Assembly (NCBI GenBank): GCA_024680835.1
Contig: JAILBP010000071.1
Span: 1 to 18,488 of the forward strand
Direction: 5' to 3'
DNA length: 18,488 nt
Source of the DNA: RGIG6904 sp024680835
GTDB taxonomy: Bacteria > Bacillota > Clostridia > Lachnospirales > Lachnospiraceae
Part shown: positions 1 through 6,477 of the stretch, piece after piece
Layout of the letters: each line of letters begins with the position of its first letter
How positions within the stretch are numbered: the stretch's first letter is position 1
Notes under the pieces: model-generated
What the model was told of the DNA's origin: nothing
Database searches by the model: none
The model's input: only the letters and a program-made list of their open reading frames with translations
Program-made: the position numbers and the translations under genes

Positions 1-1
1 T

Positions 2-151
2 GATTTTCAGTCTGACCATCTATATTTTCTTTCTCACCCCGAGGTTGATTACACGAACAACATCAGTGAACGAGAATTGCGCAAATTTAAGCGAAAACAA
101 AAACAAGCTGTTGTTCTCCGAAGTGATTCCGGCGGACAGCAGTGTACTTGA
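2..151 (+). pseudogene. IS66-family transposase, C-terminal fragment (truncated)
   Basis: The window opens inside a plus-strand frame of 49 codons ending in TGA at 149-151. It contains VDYTNNISERELRKFKRKQK, which matches the last catalytic block of IS66-type DDE transposases (a T-N-N-x-x-E-R-x-L-R motif carrying the final catalytic Glu, followed by a K/Q-rich helix and an F/LRS motif). In intact relatives this block is followed by a further 20-40 residues (usually SGG-x-x-YCDALSIIET-like). Here the frame breaks right after SGGQQ, so the tail is lost to a nonsense or frameshift change. The 5' part lies outside the window, so it cannot be told whether the rest is intact. Family assignment is good; function is very probably dead. 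Confidence 0.75.
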
Positions 152-370
152 ATGTGGTCGTGCCAGACTAAATCATAAATAAGCTGTGAATAATAACAGC
201 GGGGTTTACTATTCACCATCAGAGTGCGACCATGTATTGTTGGTTTTACGTACCGCTACAGCAAATTCCTCTGAACTGATGAATCCGTTACCCTCGTCAA
301 CATCTCTGATTGATATGATACTTTATCATGCCTCTTCTGTCGAGAAATAAAGAAATATCCGCCGCAAAAA
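152..370. other. Gene-free spacer next to the IS66 remnant
   Basis: No reading frame with a ribosome binding site and no recognisable RNA gene is seen here. A short inverted pair (TGGTCG near 155, CGACCA near 227) and scattered A/T-rich stretches are the only structure. It is most likely non-coding 3' flank of the decayed insertion sequence. Confidence 0.4.
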
Positions 371-411
371 TAAGTAAGCACCCAGTCATCATGGACTCGG
401 GTGCTTACTTA
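371..411 (-). terminator. 13-bp perfect inverted repeat: minus-strand terminator or IS66 terminus
   Basis: TAAGTAAGCACCC at 371-383 is exactly complementary to GGGTGCTTACTTA at 399-411, with a short inner AGTC/GACT pairing. Read on the minus strand the hairpin is followed by TTTTT at 366-370, the form of a Rho-independent terminator. The arms also contain GTAAGCACCC; terminal repeats of IS66 elements characteristically begin with GTAA, so this may instead be an IS end (or two ends back to back). Both readings fit, and the nearby transposase fragment favours at least an IS origin. Confidence 0.6.
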
Positions 412-803
412 GATTCGATATTCAATTTTCCATTCCTCGATTTCTTTAAATTTTGTTTCGTCCGTCCCTCGTCATCTTCGTTCTCTTCAGTGGATTCAGG
501 GCTGGCAACCTATTCTAAAAGTAGCTCCTTCGGATGCTCCGCCGTATGCGCTCTTTAATTTGATTAACCACTGGTTTTCTAACTACCTGAGTTCCGGTTT
601 TGTCGAAAACGTTGCTCAATACAAACTGTCTACTGCATTGGACTCTTTACCTCGCTTCCCTACGTTATTCCTATATACCAACCCGATGCGTTCTCCCCGC
701 ACCGTTTCGTCTTCTGCTATGGATGAACTCTGCCGGGATGATATATCATCTCTCATCTGCTCTATCTGTCTGACGATTTTGTTTTGTTTTCTGTTGATGA
801 TGT
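409..803 (-). pseudogene. Orphan transcription unit without an intact frame (decayed gene or long non-coding RNA)
   Basis: Reading the minus strand downstream of the promoter at 805-833, three different frames each look weakly protein-like for part of the way: residues such as MRDDISSRQSSSIAEDET (about 755-700), then VFDKTGTQVVRKP (about 610-570), then SPESTEENEDDEGRTKQN (about 500-450), whose frame stops at the foot of the 371-411 hairpin. No frame has a credible ribosome binding site plus start. Small hairpins are visible: the palindrome GATGATATATCATC (737-750) and CGGTGCG/CGCATCG flanking a 7-nt loop (about 684-704). Two explanations remain open: a frameshifted mobile-element gene, or a structured RNA of about 400 nt. 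I do not recognise a family. Confidence 0.35.
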
Positions 804-804
804 A

Positions 805-833
805 AATATACCACGGTTTATTTTAATTGTCAA
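805..833 (-). promoter_or_regulatory. Near-consensus vegetative promoter for the orphan unit
   Basis: On the minus strand TTGACA (833-828, perfect -35) is followed after exactly 17 bases by TATATT (810-805, five of six matches to TATAAT). Transcription would begin near 798 and run towards the hairpin at 411-371. This is the best-matching vegetative promoter seen in the window, yet no intact gene follows it. Confidence 0.7.
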
Positions 834-1138
834 ACACTTTTTTATAAAATTTTGAAGTTTTTTCAATTTTCTTTGTTTTTGTCTGAATTGTGTGAATATT
901 GTGTGCTCAACTTATGAAATGCAGCCATTATTTTTCATTGTTTTTCATGCCATTTCATATAATCAAGGAATCTGATTTTTTCAATGATCACTTTCCCCCA
1001 AAAATTCCGGCGGCTCCTCCGTATATAATAACAAGAACAAAACAGAACTTAAAAGCCGGTCAGACGCGAAGAGTGGCAACGATGTTTATCACGCGGACAT
1101 CCATAGCCACACAAAGGGATTCCGTCGGATCGGTTTTT
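834..1138. other. AT-rich spacer, no gene supported
   Basis: About 300 bases with no supported gene. Two plus-strand TATAAT hexamers (957-962 and 1023-1028) lack a matching -35. A weak bulged hairpin near 1121-1134 (GATTCCGTCGGATC) followed by seven T residues faces the plus strand, but nothing upstream needs a terminator. The only open plus-strand frame (899-1198) has no ribosome binding site and runs into the DJ-1 gene from the opposite strand. Confidence 0.4.
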
Positions 1139-1690
1139 TTATTTGTAAACAATAGCCTTTGCTATGGTTCCGGCCTTTTCCTCACCCTCCAGTGCTGATA
1201 CTATCGCAAGGGCAAAGTCTATGGCCGCACCCATTCCGCGCCCGGTTATGATATTGCCATCTGTCACTGCAGGCTCATACCGGACGTTTGCGCCTTTGAG
1301 CTCTGCCTCCATTCCCGGATAAACACAGGCGTTTTTGCCATTCAGATATCCCCTGTGTCCGAAAACGGACGGGGCAGCGCATATGGCCGCGATATTGCGC
1401 CCGTTTTTATAAAATTCATCCAGCTTGTCCATCAGCGGTTCACATGCTTCGAGATTTTTGGTTCCGGGCATTCCCCCCGGTAAGATCATCATATCCAGTT
1501 CCGCAAAATCTACTTCATCAAAGAGCTTGTCCATGACAACAGGCACTTTATGAGAGCTAACCACTGTCTTCTCCCCGGTCACTGACACCATCGATATATC
1601 GATGCCTGCGCGCCTCGCTATATCCACCGTGATCAGAGCCTCGCACTCCTCGTATCCTGTCGCAAAAAATATTGCCGCTTTCTTTGTCAT
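1139..1690 (-). CDS. DJ-1/PfpI family protein (class I glutamine amidotransferase-like)
   Basis: A 183-residue protein with the full length and pattern of bacterial DJ-1 proteins (ThiJ/YajL type). The nucleophile-elbow motif AAICAAP carries Cys104, equivalent to human DJ-1 Cys106, and the N-terminal ATGYEECE motif carries Glu17, equivalent to Glu18, which hydrogen-bonds and acidifies the cysteine. ILPGGMPGTKNL (about 69-80) and the C-terminal GRGMGAAIDFAL block complete the Rossmann-like fold. Relatives act in oxidative stress, protein deglycation or as glyoxalase III; which one applies here cannot be seen. The ATG at 1690 is preceded by AAAGGAG, a strong ribosome binding site. It is cytoplasmic, with no signal peptide. 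It is divergent from the HD-domain gene, so the two genes share the 1691-1801 control region. Confidence 0.9.
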   Translation of the reverse strand: MTKKAAIFFATGYEECEALITVDIARRAGIDISMVSVTGEKTVVSSHKVPVVMDKLFDEVDFAELDMMILPGGMPGTKNLEACEPLMDKLDEFYKNGRNIAAICAAPSVFGHRGYLNGKNACVYPGMEAELKGANVRYEPAVTDGNIITGRGMGAAIDFALAIVSALEGEEKAGTIAKAIVYK

Positions 1691-1718
1691 TGTTTTTTTC
1701 TCCTTTCTATGCTATTAT
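1690..1718 (+). promoter_or_regulatory. Possible promoter of the HD-domain gene
   Basis: TTGTTT (1690-1695) and TATTAT (1713-1718) are separated by 17 bases, a moderate match to a vegetative promoter. Transcription from it would start near 1725, placing the 1734-1778 palindromic repeat inside the 5' leader. It overlaps the start region of the divergent DJ-1 gene. Tentative. Confidence 0.35.
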
Positions 1719-1733
1719 TAACATATGAAACCA

Positions 1734-1778
1734 CTCAGTCATCCTTCGTATGACAGCTCCCCCGGAAGGGGAGCCATT
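1734..1778 (+). repeat. Palindromic intergenic repeat, copy A
   Basis: A 45-bp element made of a short hairpin (TCAT..ATGA around CCTTCG) followed by a GC-rich hairpin (GCTCCCC / GGGGAGC). It matches copy B at 2418-2462 at 42 of 45 positions in the same orientation. Elements of this design are scattered between genes in Lachnospiraceae genomes (general knowledge) and resemble non-autonomous miniature elements. It would form part of the leader of the HD-domain mRNA. Confidence 0.8.
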
Positions 1779-1801
1779 ATCACTCCCCTGCAGGTATTTA
1801 T

Positions 1802-2437
1802 ATGATCAATGAATTGGAAAAACTCATCATAAGCGGAAGTGTGGAAGAGATCCTGGCTCATACGCCGGTCTTTGTCGAGGCATTCCCCATCATAGAGAGA
1901 ATGGTCGGCTTCAACCAGGAAAACTGGTCTCACCCCTATGAGCTGTGGGAGCACTGCGTCCGCGCCTGTTCGTATCTCAATGACAGCATCACCGAGCCAT
2001 CGGTGATCTTGAGATGGGCCGCTATCTTTCATGACATCGGCAAGGTCGAGACCAAGACCAAGAGCTTTTCCGAGAAACATAATTCCATCCAGGCCCACTA
2101 CTACGGCCATCCCGCCAAGAGCAGAGAGATGCTGGAGAACACTGATCTTCCCTTCTGCAAAAATGACCGGGACAGAGAGCTTTTCCTCTGGTTTGTGGAA
2201 CATCATGATGACCGTATCTCCGAGAGGCCAAAGCACCTGCGCCCCTTCCTGGATGTGCCGAGAAATCAGTTCAAGCAGCTGATGGCTCTGGAGGTTGCGG
2301 ACGGAAAAGCTCATCTCAGAGGCGCAGAGATCATCGAAAAACGCATCAATGTCTGTGAGTTCTGGCAGGATGACGCCAATATTCAGGAGGCGTTGTTGCA
2401 GTTAAACGAGACAACCCCTCAGTCATCCTTCGGATGA
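1802..2437 (+). CDS. HD-domain metal-dependent phosphohydrolase
   Basis: A 211-residue HD-superfamily protein resembling the HD part of CCA-adding enzymes and related small nucleotidases. Metal ligands of the family are visible: His51 in LWEHCVRAC, the His77-Asp78 pair in FHDIGK, and Asp167 in ALEVADGKAH; His103 (GHPAKS) and HHD (134-136) are extra metal-side residues typical of this subgroup. There is no nucleotidyltransferase head, so the substrate is unknown. It is cytoplasmic. The start at 1802 has only a weak AGG seven bases upstream. The gene is plus-strand between minus-strand neighbours, and its last residues (PQSSFG) and stop codon lie inside repeat copy B, so the original C-terminus seems to have been replaced. 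Confidence is high for the fold and low for the role. Confidence 0.85.
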   Translation: MINELEKLIISGSVEEILAHTPVFVEAFPIIERMVGFNQENWSHPYELWEHCVRACSYLNDSITEPSVILRWAAIFHDIGKVETKTKSFSEKHNSIQAHYYGHPAKSREMLENTDLPFCKNDRDRELFLWFVEHHDDRISERPKHLRPFLDVPRNQFKQLMALEVADGKAHLRGAEIIEKRINVCEFWQDDANIQEALLQLNETTPQSSFG

Positions 2438-2462
2438 CAGCTCCCCTGAAAGGGGAGCCATT
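2418..2462 (+). repeat. Palindromic intergenic repeat, copy B
   Basis: Direct repeat of copy A (three mismatches in 45). Both hairpins are better here: TCATCC-TTC-GGATGA (6 bp, no mismatch) and GCTCCCCT-GAA-AGGGGAGC (8 bp). It overlaps the end of the HD-domain gene and provides its TGA. The GC-rich stem has only a weak T-rich tail (ATTTCTAT), so terminator action is possible but poor. Confidence 0.8.
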
Positions 2463-2484
2463 TCTATCCTCCATTTCTATCCTC
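2459..2484 (+). repeat. Perfect 13-bp tandem duplication
   Basis: CATTTCTATCCTC occurs twice in immediate succession (2459-2471, 2472-2484), beginning in the last bases of repeat copy B. It is probably replication slippage or a footprint of the element's arrival. Confidence 0.7.
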
Positions 2485-2553
2485 CGATTCAATGCTTCAA
2501 GCATAACTCGGGTACACGAAAAGAGGGAGCCTTATCAGATTCATATTTATTAC

Positions 2554-2581
2554 AAAAAGGTCGGAAGCCTCCGACCTTTTT
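2554..2581 (-). terminator. Strong Rho-independent terminator after hom (bidirectional)
   Basis: AAAAAGGTCGGA (2554-2565) pairs over 12 bp with TCCGACCTTTTT (2570-2581) around an AGCC tetraloop. It lies five bases past the stop of homoserine dehydrogenase and closes the long minus-strand operon. Because T runs exist on both sides it can also stop plus-strand transcripts from the HD-domain gene. Confidence 0.9.
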
Positions 2582-2586
2582 TATTG

Positions 2587-3786
2587 TTAATTAAATCTGA
2601 TCCTGCTGATGATGCCGAGCTTTTCTGCCTTTTCGGCAAACTCACGCTCAGTCATGGGTGCTGTCCTGAATCCGCATTCGCCCTCAATACCTGAGACTTC
2701 CACGAATTCCACATCGCCGAATACCGCCTTTATCTCTTCCTGACTCTTTTCTGTCCTGACGAAAAAGCTCACTACATTGTCGAGATAATCCACCAGCTTG
2801 TAGCTCTCCGGCTCCCAATCCAGCCTGATATGTTCATCTATATGTCTTGCCATGTCTATGATATCGCCTACCACAGCGGAGGCCGTGGGAAGCTTGCCTG
2901 CTCCTGAACCGTAGAACATGGAGTCACCCAGCATGTTTCCTTTTACGAAGATCGCATTGAACACGCCGTTTACCTGATACAGCGGATGCTCCCTTGCGAT
3001 CAGCTGCGGAGACACGATAGCCACGTAGCCTGATTCTGTCCGAACGCTCTTTGCGATGAGCTTTATGACGCAGTCCATCGCATCGGCATATCTGATATCC
3101 ACAGGTGTTATGCCTGTGATCCCTTCGGTGTGTATATCCGTGTAATTGACCTGCTGCCCCAATACGATAGATGTGAGTATTGCTATCTTACGGCAAACAT
3201 CATGTCCCTCCACATCAGCAGTGGGATCTTTTTCAGCGTAGCCCAATGCCTGGGCTTCCTTCAACACCGAGTCAAAATCCAGACCCTCGTAGGTCATCTT
3301 GGTCAGCATGTAGTTGGTCGTGCCGTTTATGATGCCGCTGATCTCGTCGATCTCATCACCTGTTATGGATGTGAGCAAGGGTCTTATGATGGGGATTCCT
3401 CCTCCCACAGACGCCTCGAACAGGAAATTGACATTTTTCTGCGCAGCGAGAGCGATAAGCTCCGCTCCTTTGTCGGCTACCAGCGCTTTATTGGAGGTAC
3501 ATACGTTCTTACCGGCCTCTAACATAGCTTTCACAAATGTGAATGCCGGCTCAACGCCTCCCATGGTCTCCACTACGATCTTCACCTCAGGGTCTTCTGC
3601 GATGGTCTTGTAGTCGCGGACCAGTATTTTTTCAACCGGATCCCCGGGGAAATCACGAAGATCCAGAACATATTTGACTTCTATGGGGGCACCTGCGTTT
3701 TTGGCAACACGGGCGGAGTTTCTCTGCAATATCTCCACAACTCCCGATCCTATGGTGCCGTAACCCATAACTGCTGCTTTTATCAT
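2587..3786 (-). CDS. hom: Homoserine dehydrogenase
   Basis: A 399-residue enzyme that reduces aspartate-4-semialdehyde to homoserine with NAD(P)H, the branch point to threonine, methionine and isoleucine. Visible motifs: the nucleotide-binding loop GYGTIGSG (9-16 region), SNKALVA (98-104), ASVGGGIPI (125-133), the substrate block GIINGTTNYMLT (151-162) and KDPTADVEGHDVCRKIAI, in which Lys200 is the expected catalytic lysine. The last 70-80 residues form a short ACT-like regulatory tail ending in RIRF, so threonine feedback is likely. The frame is open to 3837, but I start at 3786: that ATG follows GGGGAGGA at the right distance, only five bases past the prfB stop, and the nucleotide-binding fold begins there. 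The upstream codons overlap prfB. Last gene of the operon. Confidence 0.93.
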   Translation of the reverse strand: MIKAAVMGYGTIGSGVVEILQRNSARVAKNAGAPIEVKYVLDLRDFPGDPVEKILVRDYKTIAEDPEVKIVVETMGGVEPAFTFVKAMLEAGKNVCTSNKALVADKGAELIALAAQKNVNFLFEASVGGGIPIIRPLLTSITGDEIDEISGIINGTTNYMLTKMTYEGLDFDSVLKEAQALGYAEKDPTADVEGHDVCRKIAILTSIVLGQQVNYTDIHTEGITGITPVDIRYADAMDCVIKLIAKSVRTESGYVAIVSPQLIAREHPLYQVNGVFNAIFVKGNMLGDSMFYGSGAGKLPTASAVVGDIIDMARHIDEHIRLDWEPESYKLVDYLDNVVSFFVRTEKSQEEIKAVFGDVEFVEVSGIEGECGFRTAPMTEREFAEKAEKLGIISRIRFN

Positions 3787-3791
3787 ATTGG

Positions 3792-4926
3792 TTATTCCTC
3801 CCCTGCGTTTCTCTTGGGACATCCGAGAGAAACCCATTTTAAGTACCCGTTCATGAACTGGTCAAGATTGCCGTCCAGCACGGACTGTACATTACCGGTC
3901 TCCTCGCCTGTACGGTGGTCTTTGACCATGGTATATGGCTGCATTACATACGACCTGATCTGGTTACCCCAGCCGATATCCGTAACCTCACCACGGATTG
4001 CAGCCTCTTTGGCAGCGTTCTCCTCCCTGCGCAGCATGAGAAGCTTTGACTTCAGCATCTGCATGGCCTTGTCCCTGTTCATGTGCTGAGAACGCTCATT
4101 CTGGCAGGTCACCACTATGCCTGTCGGAAAGTGCGTAATACGTATGGCCGAACTGGTCTTATTGATATGCTGACCGCCCGCGCCGCTGGAACGATAGGTA
4201 TCTATCCTGATGTCTTCGTCCCTTACCTCGATGTCGATATCCTCCTCGATATCGGGCATGACATCGCAGGACACAAATGAAGTCTGTCTCTTGCCTGCGG
4301 CATTAAACGGAGATATACGCACCAGCCTGTGAACGCCCTTCTCGGATTTGAGATATCCATAAGCATTTGCGCCGTTCACCTGGAATGTGACGCTCTTGAC
4401 TCCGGCCTCGTCTCCCTCATGGAAATCCAGCTCGTCCACGGTAAAACCTTTATCCGCAGCCCATCTGGTAAACATGCGGTACAGCATGCCCGCCCAGTCG
4501 CAGGACTCGGTACCGCCTGCCCCCGCATTCAAAGATACGATGGCATTATCGGCGTCAAACTCACCGGACAACAAGGTCTTGATGCGGATGGCATCAAAAG
4601 CTTTCTCGTATTCCGCCACTGCCTCGTCGATCTCTTCCAAAAGAGACCTGTCCTCAAACTCCTCAGCCATCTCTATCAGTGCTTCGATGTCCGATTTTTT
4701 CTGCTCGAGGGCGGCATAGACCTCCACGTCATCTTTCATGGATTTTAAGTCTTTCATTTTCTTTTGGGAAACCTCAGCGTTGTCCCAAAAATCCGGAGCT
4801 TCCATCTCGCGCTCCAGCTCTTCTATCTTCCTCGTCTTATTAGCGAGGTCAAAGTGAATCCCTCACTTCCTGTAGCGGTTTGCTCCATGAATTGAGCAGG
4901 ACCTTAGTCTGATCTAATTCTACCAC
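3792..4926 (-). CDS. prfB: Peptide chain release factor 2 with programmed +1 frameshift
   Basis: RF2 recognises UGA/UAA and triggers peptide release. The zero frame starts at GTG 4926 (after GAGGTGAT), reads VELDQTKVLLNSWSKPLQ and stops at an in-frame TGA (4851-4849). The site is CTT TGA C, preceded by the purine-rich GTGAGGGA (4866-4859), the classic RF2 autoregulatory slip site: skipping one T gives CTT-GAC and the remaining 352 codons, 377 residues in all. With this numbering the stop-codon-reading SPF tripeptide is at 205-207 and the catalytic GGQ at 250-252, the same as in E. coli, and the frameshift is at codon 26 as in E. coli. The product controls its own synthesis: low RF2 favours the shift. 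Overlooking the frameshift gives a false start at 4805. Confidence 0.96.
4849..4866 (-). promoter_or_regulatory. prfB +1 recoding site
   Basis: Minus-strand GTGAGGGA, five bases, then CTTTGA with C next. The slippery CTT, the poor-context UGA-C stop and the upstream Shine-Dalgarno-like stimulator are the three known parts of the RF2 recoding signal. Confidence 0.93.
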
Positions 4927-5034
4927 AGAAATCACCTCTTTCTTATGTTGGATTTTATCGTCTATTACTCCTTTGTCAACACTCGCACGTTGTATAAACA
5001 ATCGAATGCCGTATCGATTCAGGCTAATAAAACT

Positions 5035-6450
5035 CTATTTTGTCAGTATCTCGATCGCCTTCATCATCTGATTGTCATAGTGATAATCGTAATCGGCGGT
5101 CGTATCTCCCGTGTATTCGTACTCCAGCTCTATGTCCGGAGCGATACCCACACCGTGGATATTCTCTCCCTTCGGTGTAAAATATCTCGATGTTGTCATC
5201 TTCACTGCACTTCCGTCGGAAAGCTGCTTGATGGTCTGTACTATGCCCTTGCCGAAGGTGGTAGTACCTATGAGTGTTCCGTAACCGTAATCCCTGACAG
5301 CTCCGGCGAAGATCTCCGAGCTGGAGGCGGAATTGCCGTTTATCAGCACTGCCATGGGGATCTCGATGCATGATGCATCGGATGAGTACTCGCTTCGATT
5401 TTCGTATTTGTCCTCTGTGTATACCACCAGTCCTTCCGGCAATATGTAATCACAGAGGCTCACAACGGACTTCAGCATGCCGCCCGGATTGTCGCGGACA
5501 TCCACTATGAGCTTTTCCATGCCCTTAGACTTAAGGTCCTCGTATATCTTGGTGAACTCATCCGCCGTGTTGTCTCCGAACTCGGCGATCTGGATGTATC
5601 CGATATTCCCGCTGTCCTCTAAGATCTCTCCCGACACAGTGGGTATGTCCACCTTGCGGCGCTCTATTTCCAATTCCAGGTTTTCATCCATACTCTCTCT
5701 GTAGAGCTTTACGGTGACCTTGGAACCTTCGTCACCCCTTATATTCTGTACAAGTTCGGATAATGTCACGGTGGTGGCATCAATGCCTCCCGCGCTGATG
5801 ACCACATCTCCGGCCATAACGCCGGCTTCCTGGGCAGGTGTATTATCATAAACATGCAAAACCGTCACTACCGATGTGTTCTTATCCTGTGACAGTACCG
5901 CGCCTATGCCGTAATATGTGGCAGATGCGCTGGTCATCATGGACTCATACTCTTCCGCCGTGTAATAAGCAGTGTATCTGTCGTCCACCGACTGCAGGAT
6001 CCCTCTGTAAAGCCCGGTCTTCATGTTGTCAACATCCACATCCTCGTAGTAATACACTGCCAACAATGCCGCCAGTTCATTTATCTTGGCCTCAACATCT
6101 TTTGTCAGCAGTGTCTTTTCGACAGCGGGATCGCCGGTTGCTATGGCAGCCGGTCTCGTCCTGTGTGCATATACGAAATTAGCGATGGTAAATGCCACCA
6201 TAAAGATAAGGCATCCCGTCAAAACCCCGTATATAAATGTGTATGTCCTCTTGCGCTTTTCATCTCTCATCTCACTGATGATAGCCTGCGCATCAGCAGG
6301 CACGGAAGGATTGATGTCTTTCTGTCTGAAAAATGAGGCTTCCGGACTCTCAGGTATCCTGACATCCATGCTGTCGGATGAGCCCCGAACATCTTCCTGT
6401 CCATCCTCATCCGAGTATATATCTTCAGTATTTTCTCTATCCTGATCCAT
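5035..6450 (-). CDS. ctpA: S41-family C-terminal processing protease (membrane-anchored)
   Basis: A 471-residue serine protease of the Ctp/Prc family. A charged, acidic cytoplasmic tail of about 68 residues precedes one membrane segment (about 72-94), so the protease faces the outside. A PDZ domain (about 178-262, with GIGAVLSQD and GVMAGDVVISAGG) precedes the catalytic domain with VDVRDNPGG (317-324). Catalytic Ser376 in NGNSASSSEI, Lys401 in TTFGKG and Gln405 keep the spacing of 25 and 4 residues known for the Ser-Lys-Gln triad of the family, so it should be active. Such proteases trim or degrade envelope proteins, including cell-wall hydrolases and their regulators. It lies 27 bases behind ftsX and 108 bases ahead of prfB on the same strand. 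The ribosome binding site is weak (GTGAG). The long acidic N-terminal tail is unusual. Confidence 0.93.
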   Translation of the reverse strand: MDQDRENTEDIYSDEDGQEDVRGSSDSMDVRIPESPEASFFRQKDINPSVPADAQAIISEMRDEKRKRTYTFIYGVLTGCLIFMVAFTIANFVYAHRTRPAAIATGDPAVEKTLLTKDVEAKINELAALLAVYYYEDVDVDNMKTGLYRGILQSVDDRYTAYYTAEEYESMMTSASATYYGIGAVLSQDKNTSVVTVLHVYDNTPAQEAGVMAGDVVISAGGIDATTVTLSELVQNIRGDEGSKVTVKLYRESMDENLELEIERRKVDIPTVSGEILEDSGNIGYIQIAEFGDNTADEFTKIYEDLKSKGMEKLIVDVRDNPGGMLKSVVSLCDYILPEGLVVYTEDKYENRSEYSSDASCIEIPMAVLINGNSASSSEIFAGAVRDYGYGTLIGTTTFGKGIVQTIKQLSDGSAVKMTTSRYFTPKGENIHGVGIAPDIELEYEYTGDTTADYDYHYDNQMMKAIEILTK

Positions 6451-6477
6451 CTTAAAATCTCACAATATTATCACCGG

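Noticed and set aside
409..803. RNase P RNA or group II intron part
   Set aside because: GAGGTAAAGAGTCC recalls an RNase P block and GAGCGCATACGG recalls intron domain V, but neither match holds over its required length and pairing.
328..805. Two plus-strand frames of 76 and 81 codons
   Set aside because: Neither has a ribosome binding site or recognisable domain, and both are antisense to the unit with the clear minus-strand promoter.
899..1198. 99-codon plus-strand frame
   Set aside because: It has no ribosome binding site, low-complexity residues, and runs into the oppositely oriented DJ-1 gene.
1725..1805. 26-codon frame through repeat copy A ending in an ATGA overlap with the HD-domain start
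   Set aside because: The overlap looks like translational coupling, but there is no ribosome binding site and most codons are repeat sequence; probably chance.
2022..2282. Internal frames within the HD-domain gene (69 and 83 codons)
   Set aside because: Arginine- and serine-rich shadow frames typical of out-of-frame reading of a coding region.
1739..2314. 191-codon minus-strand frame
   Set aside because: It is antisense to the HD-domain gene with its intact metal-binding motifs, and its start lies inside that gene.
2434..2694. 86-codon plus-strand frame over the terminator
   Set aside because: It reads through repeat B, a 13-bp duplication and the hom terminator, then into hom antisense.
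5000..5019. AATCGA/TCGATT inverted repeat between ctpA and prfB
   Set aside because: Only six base pairs, AT-rich and without a T tract; not convincing as a terminator or operator.
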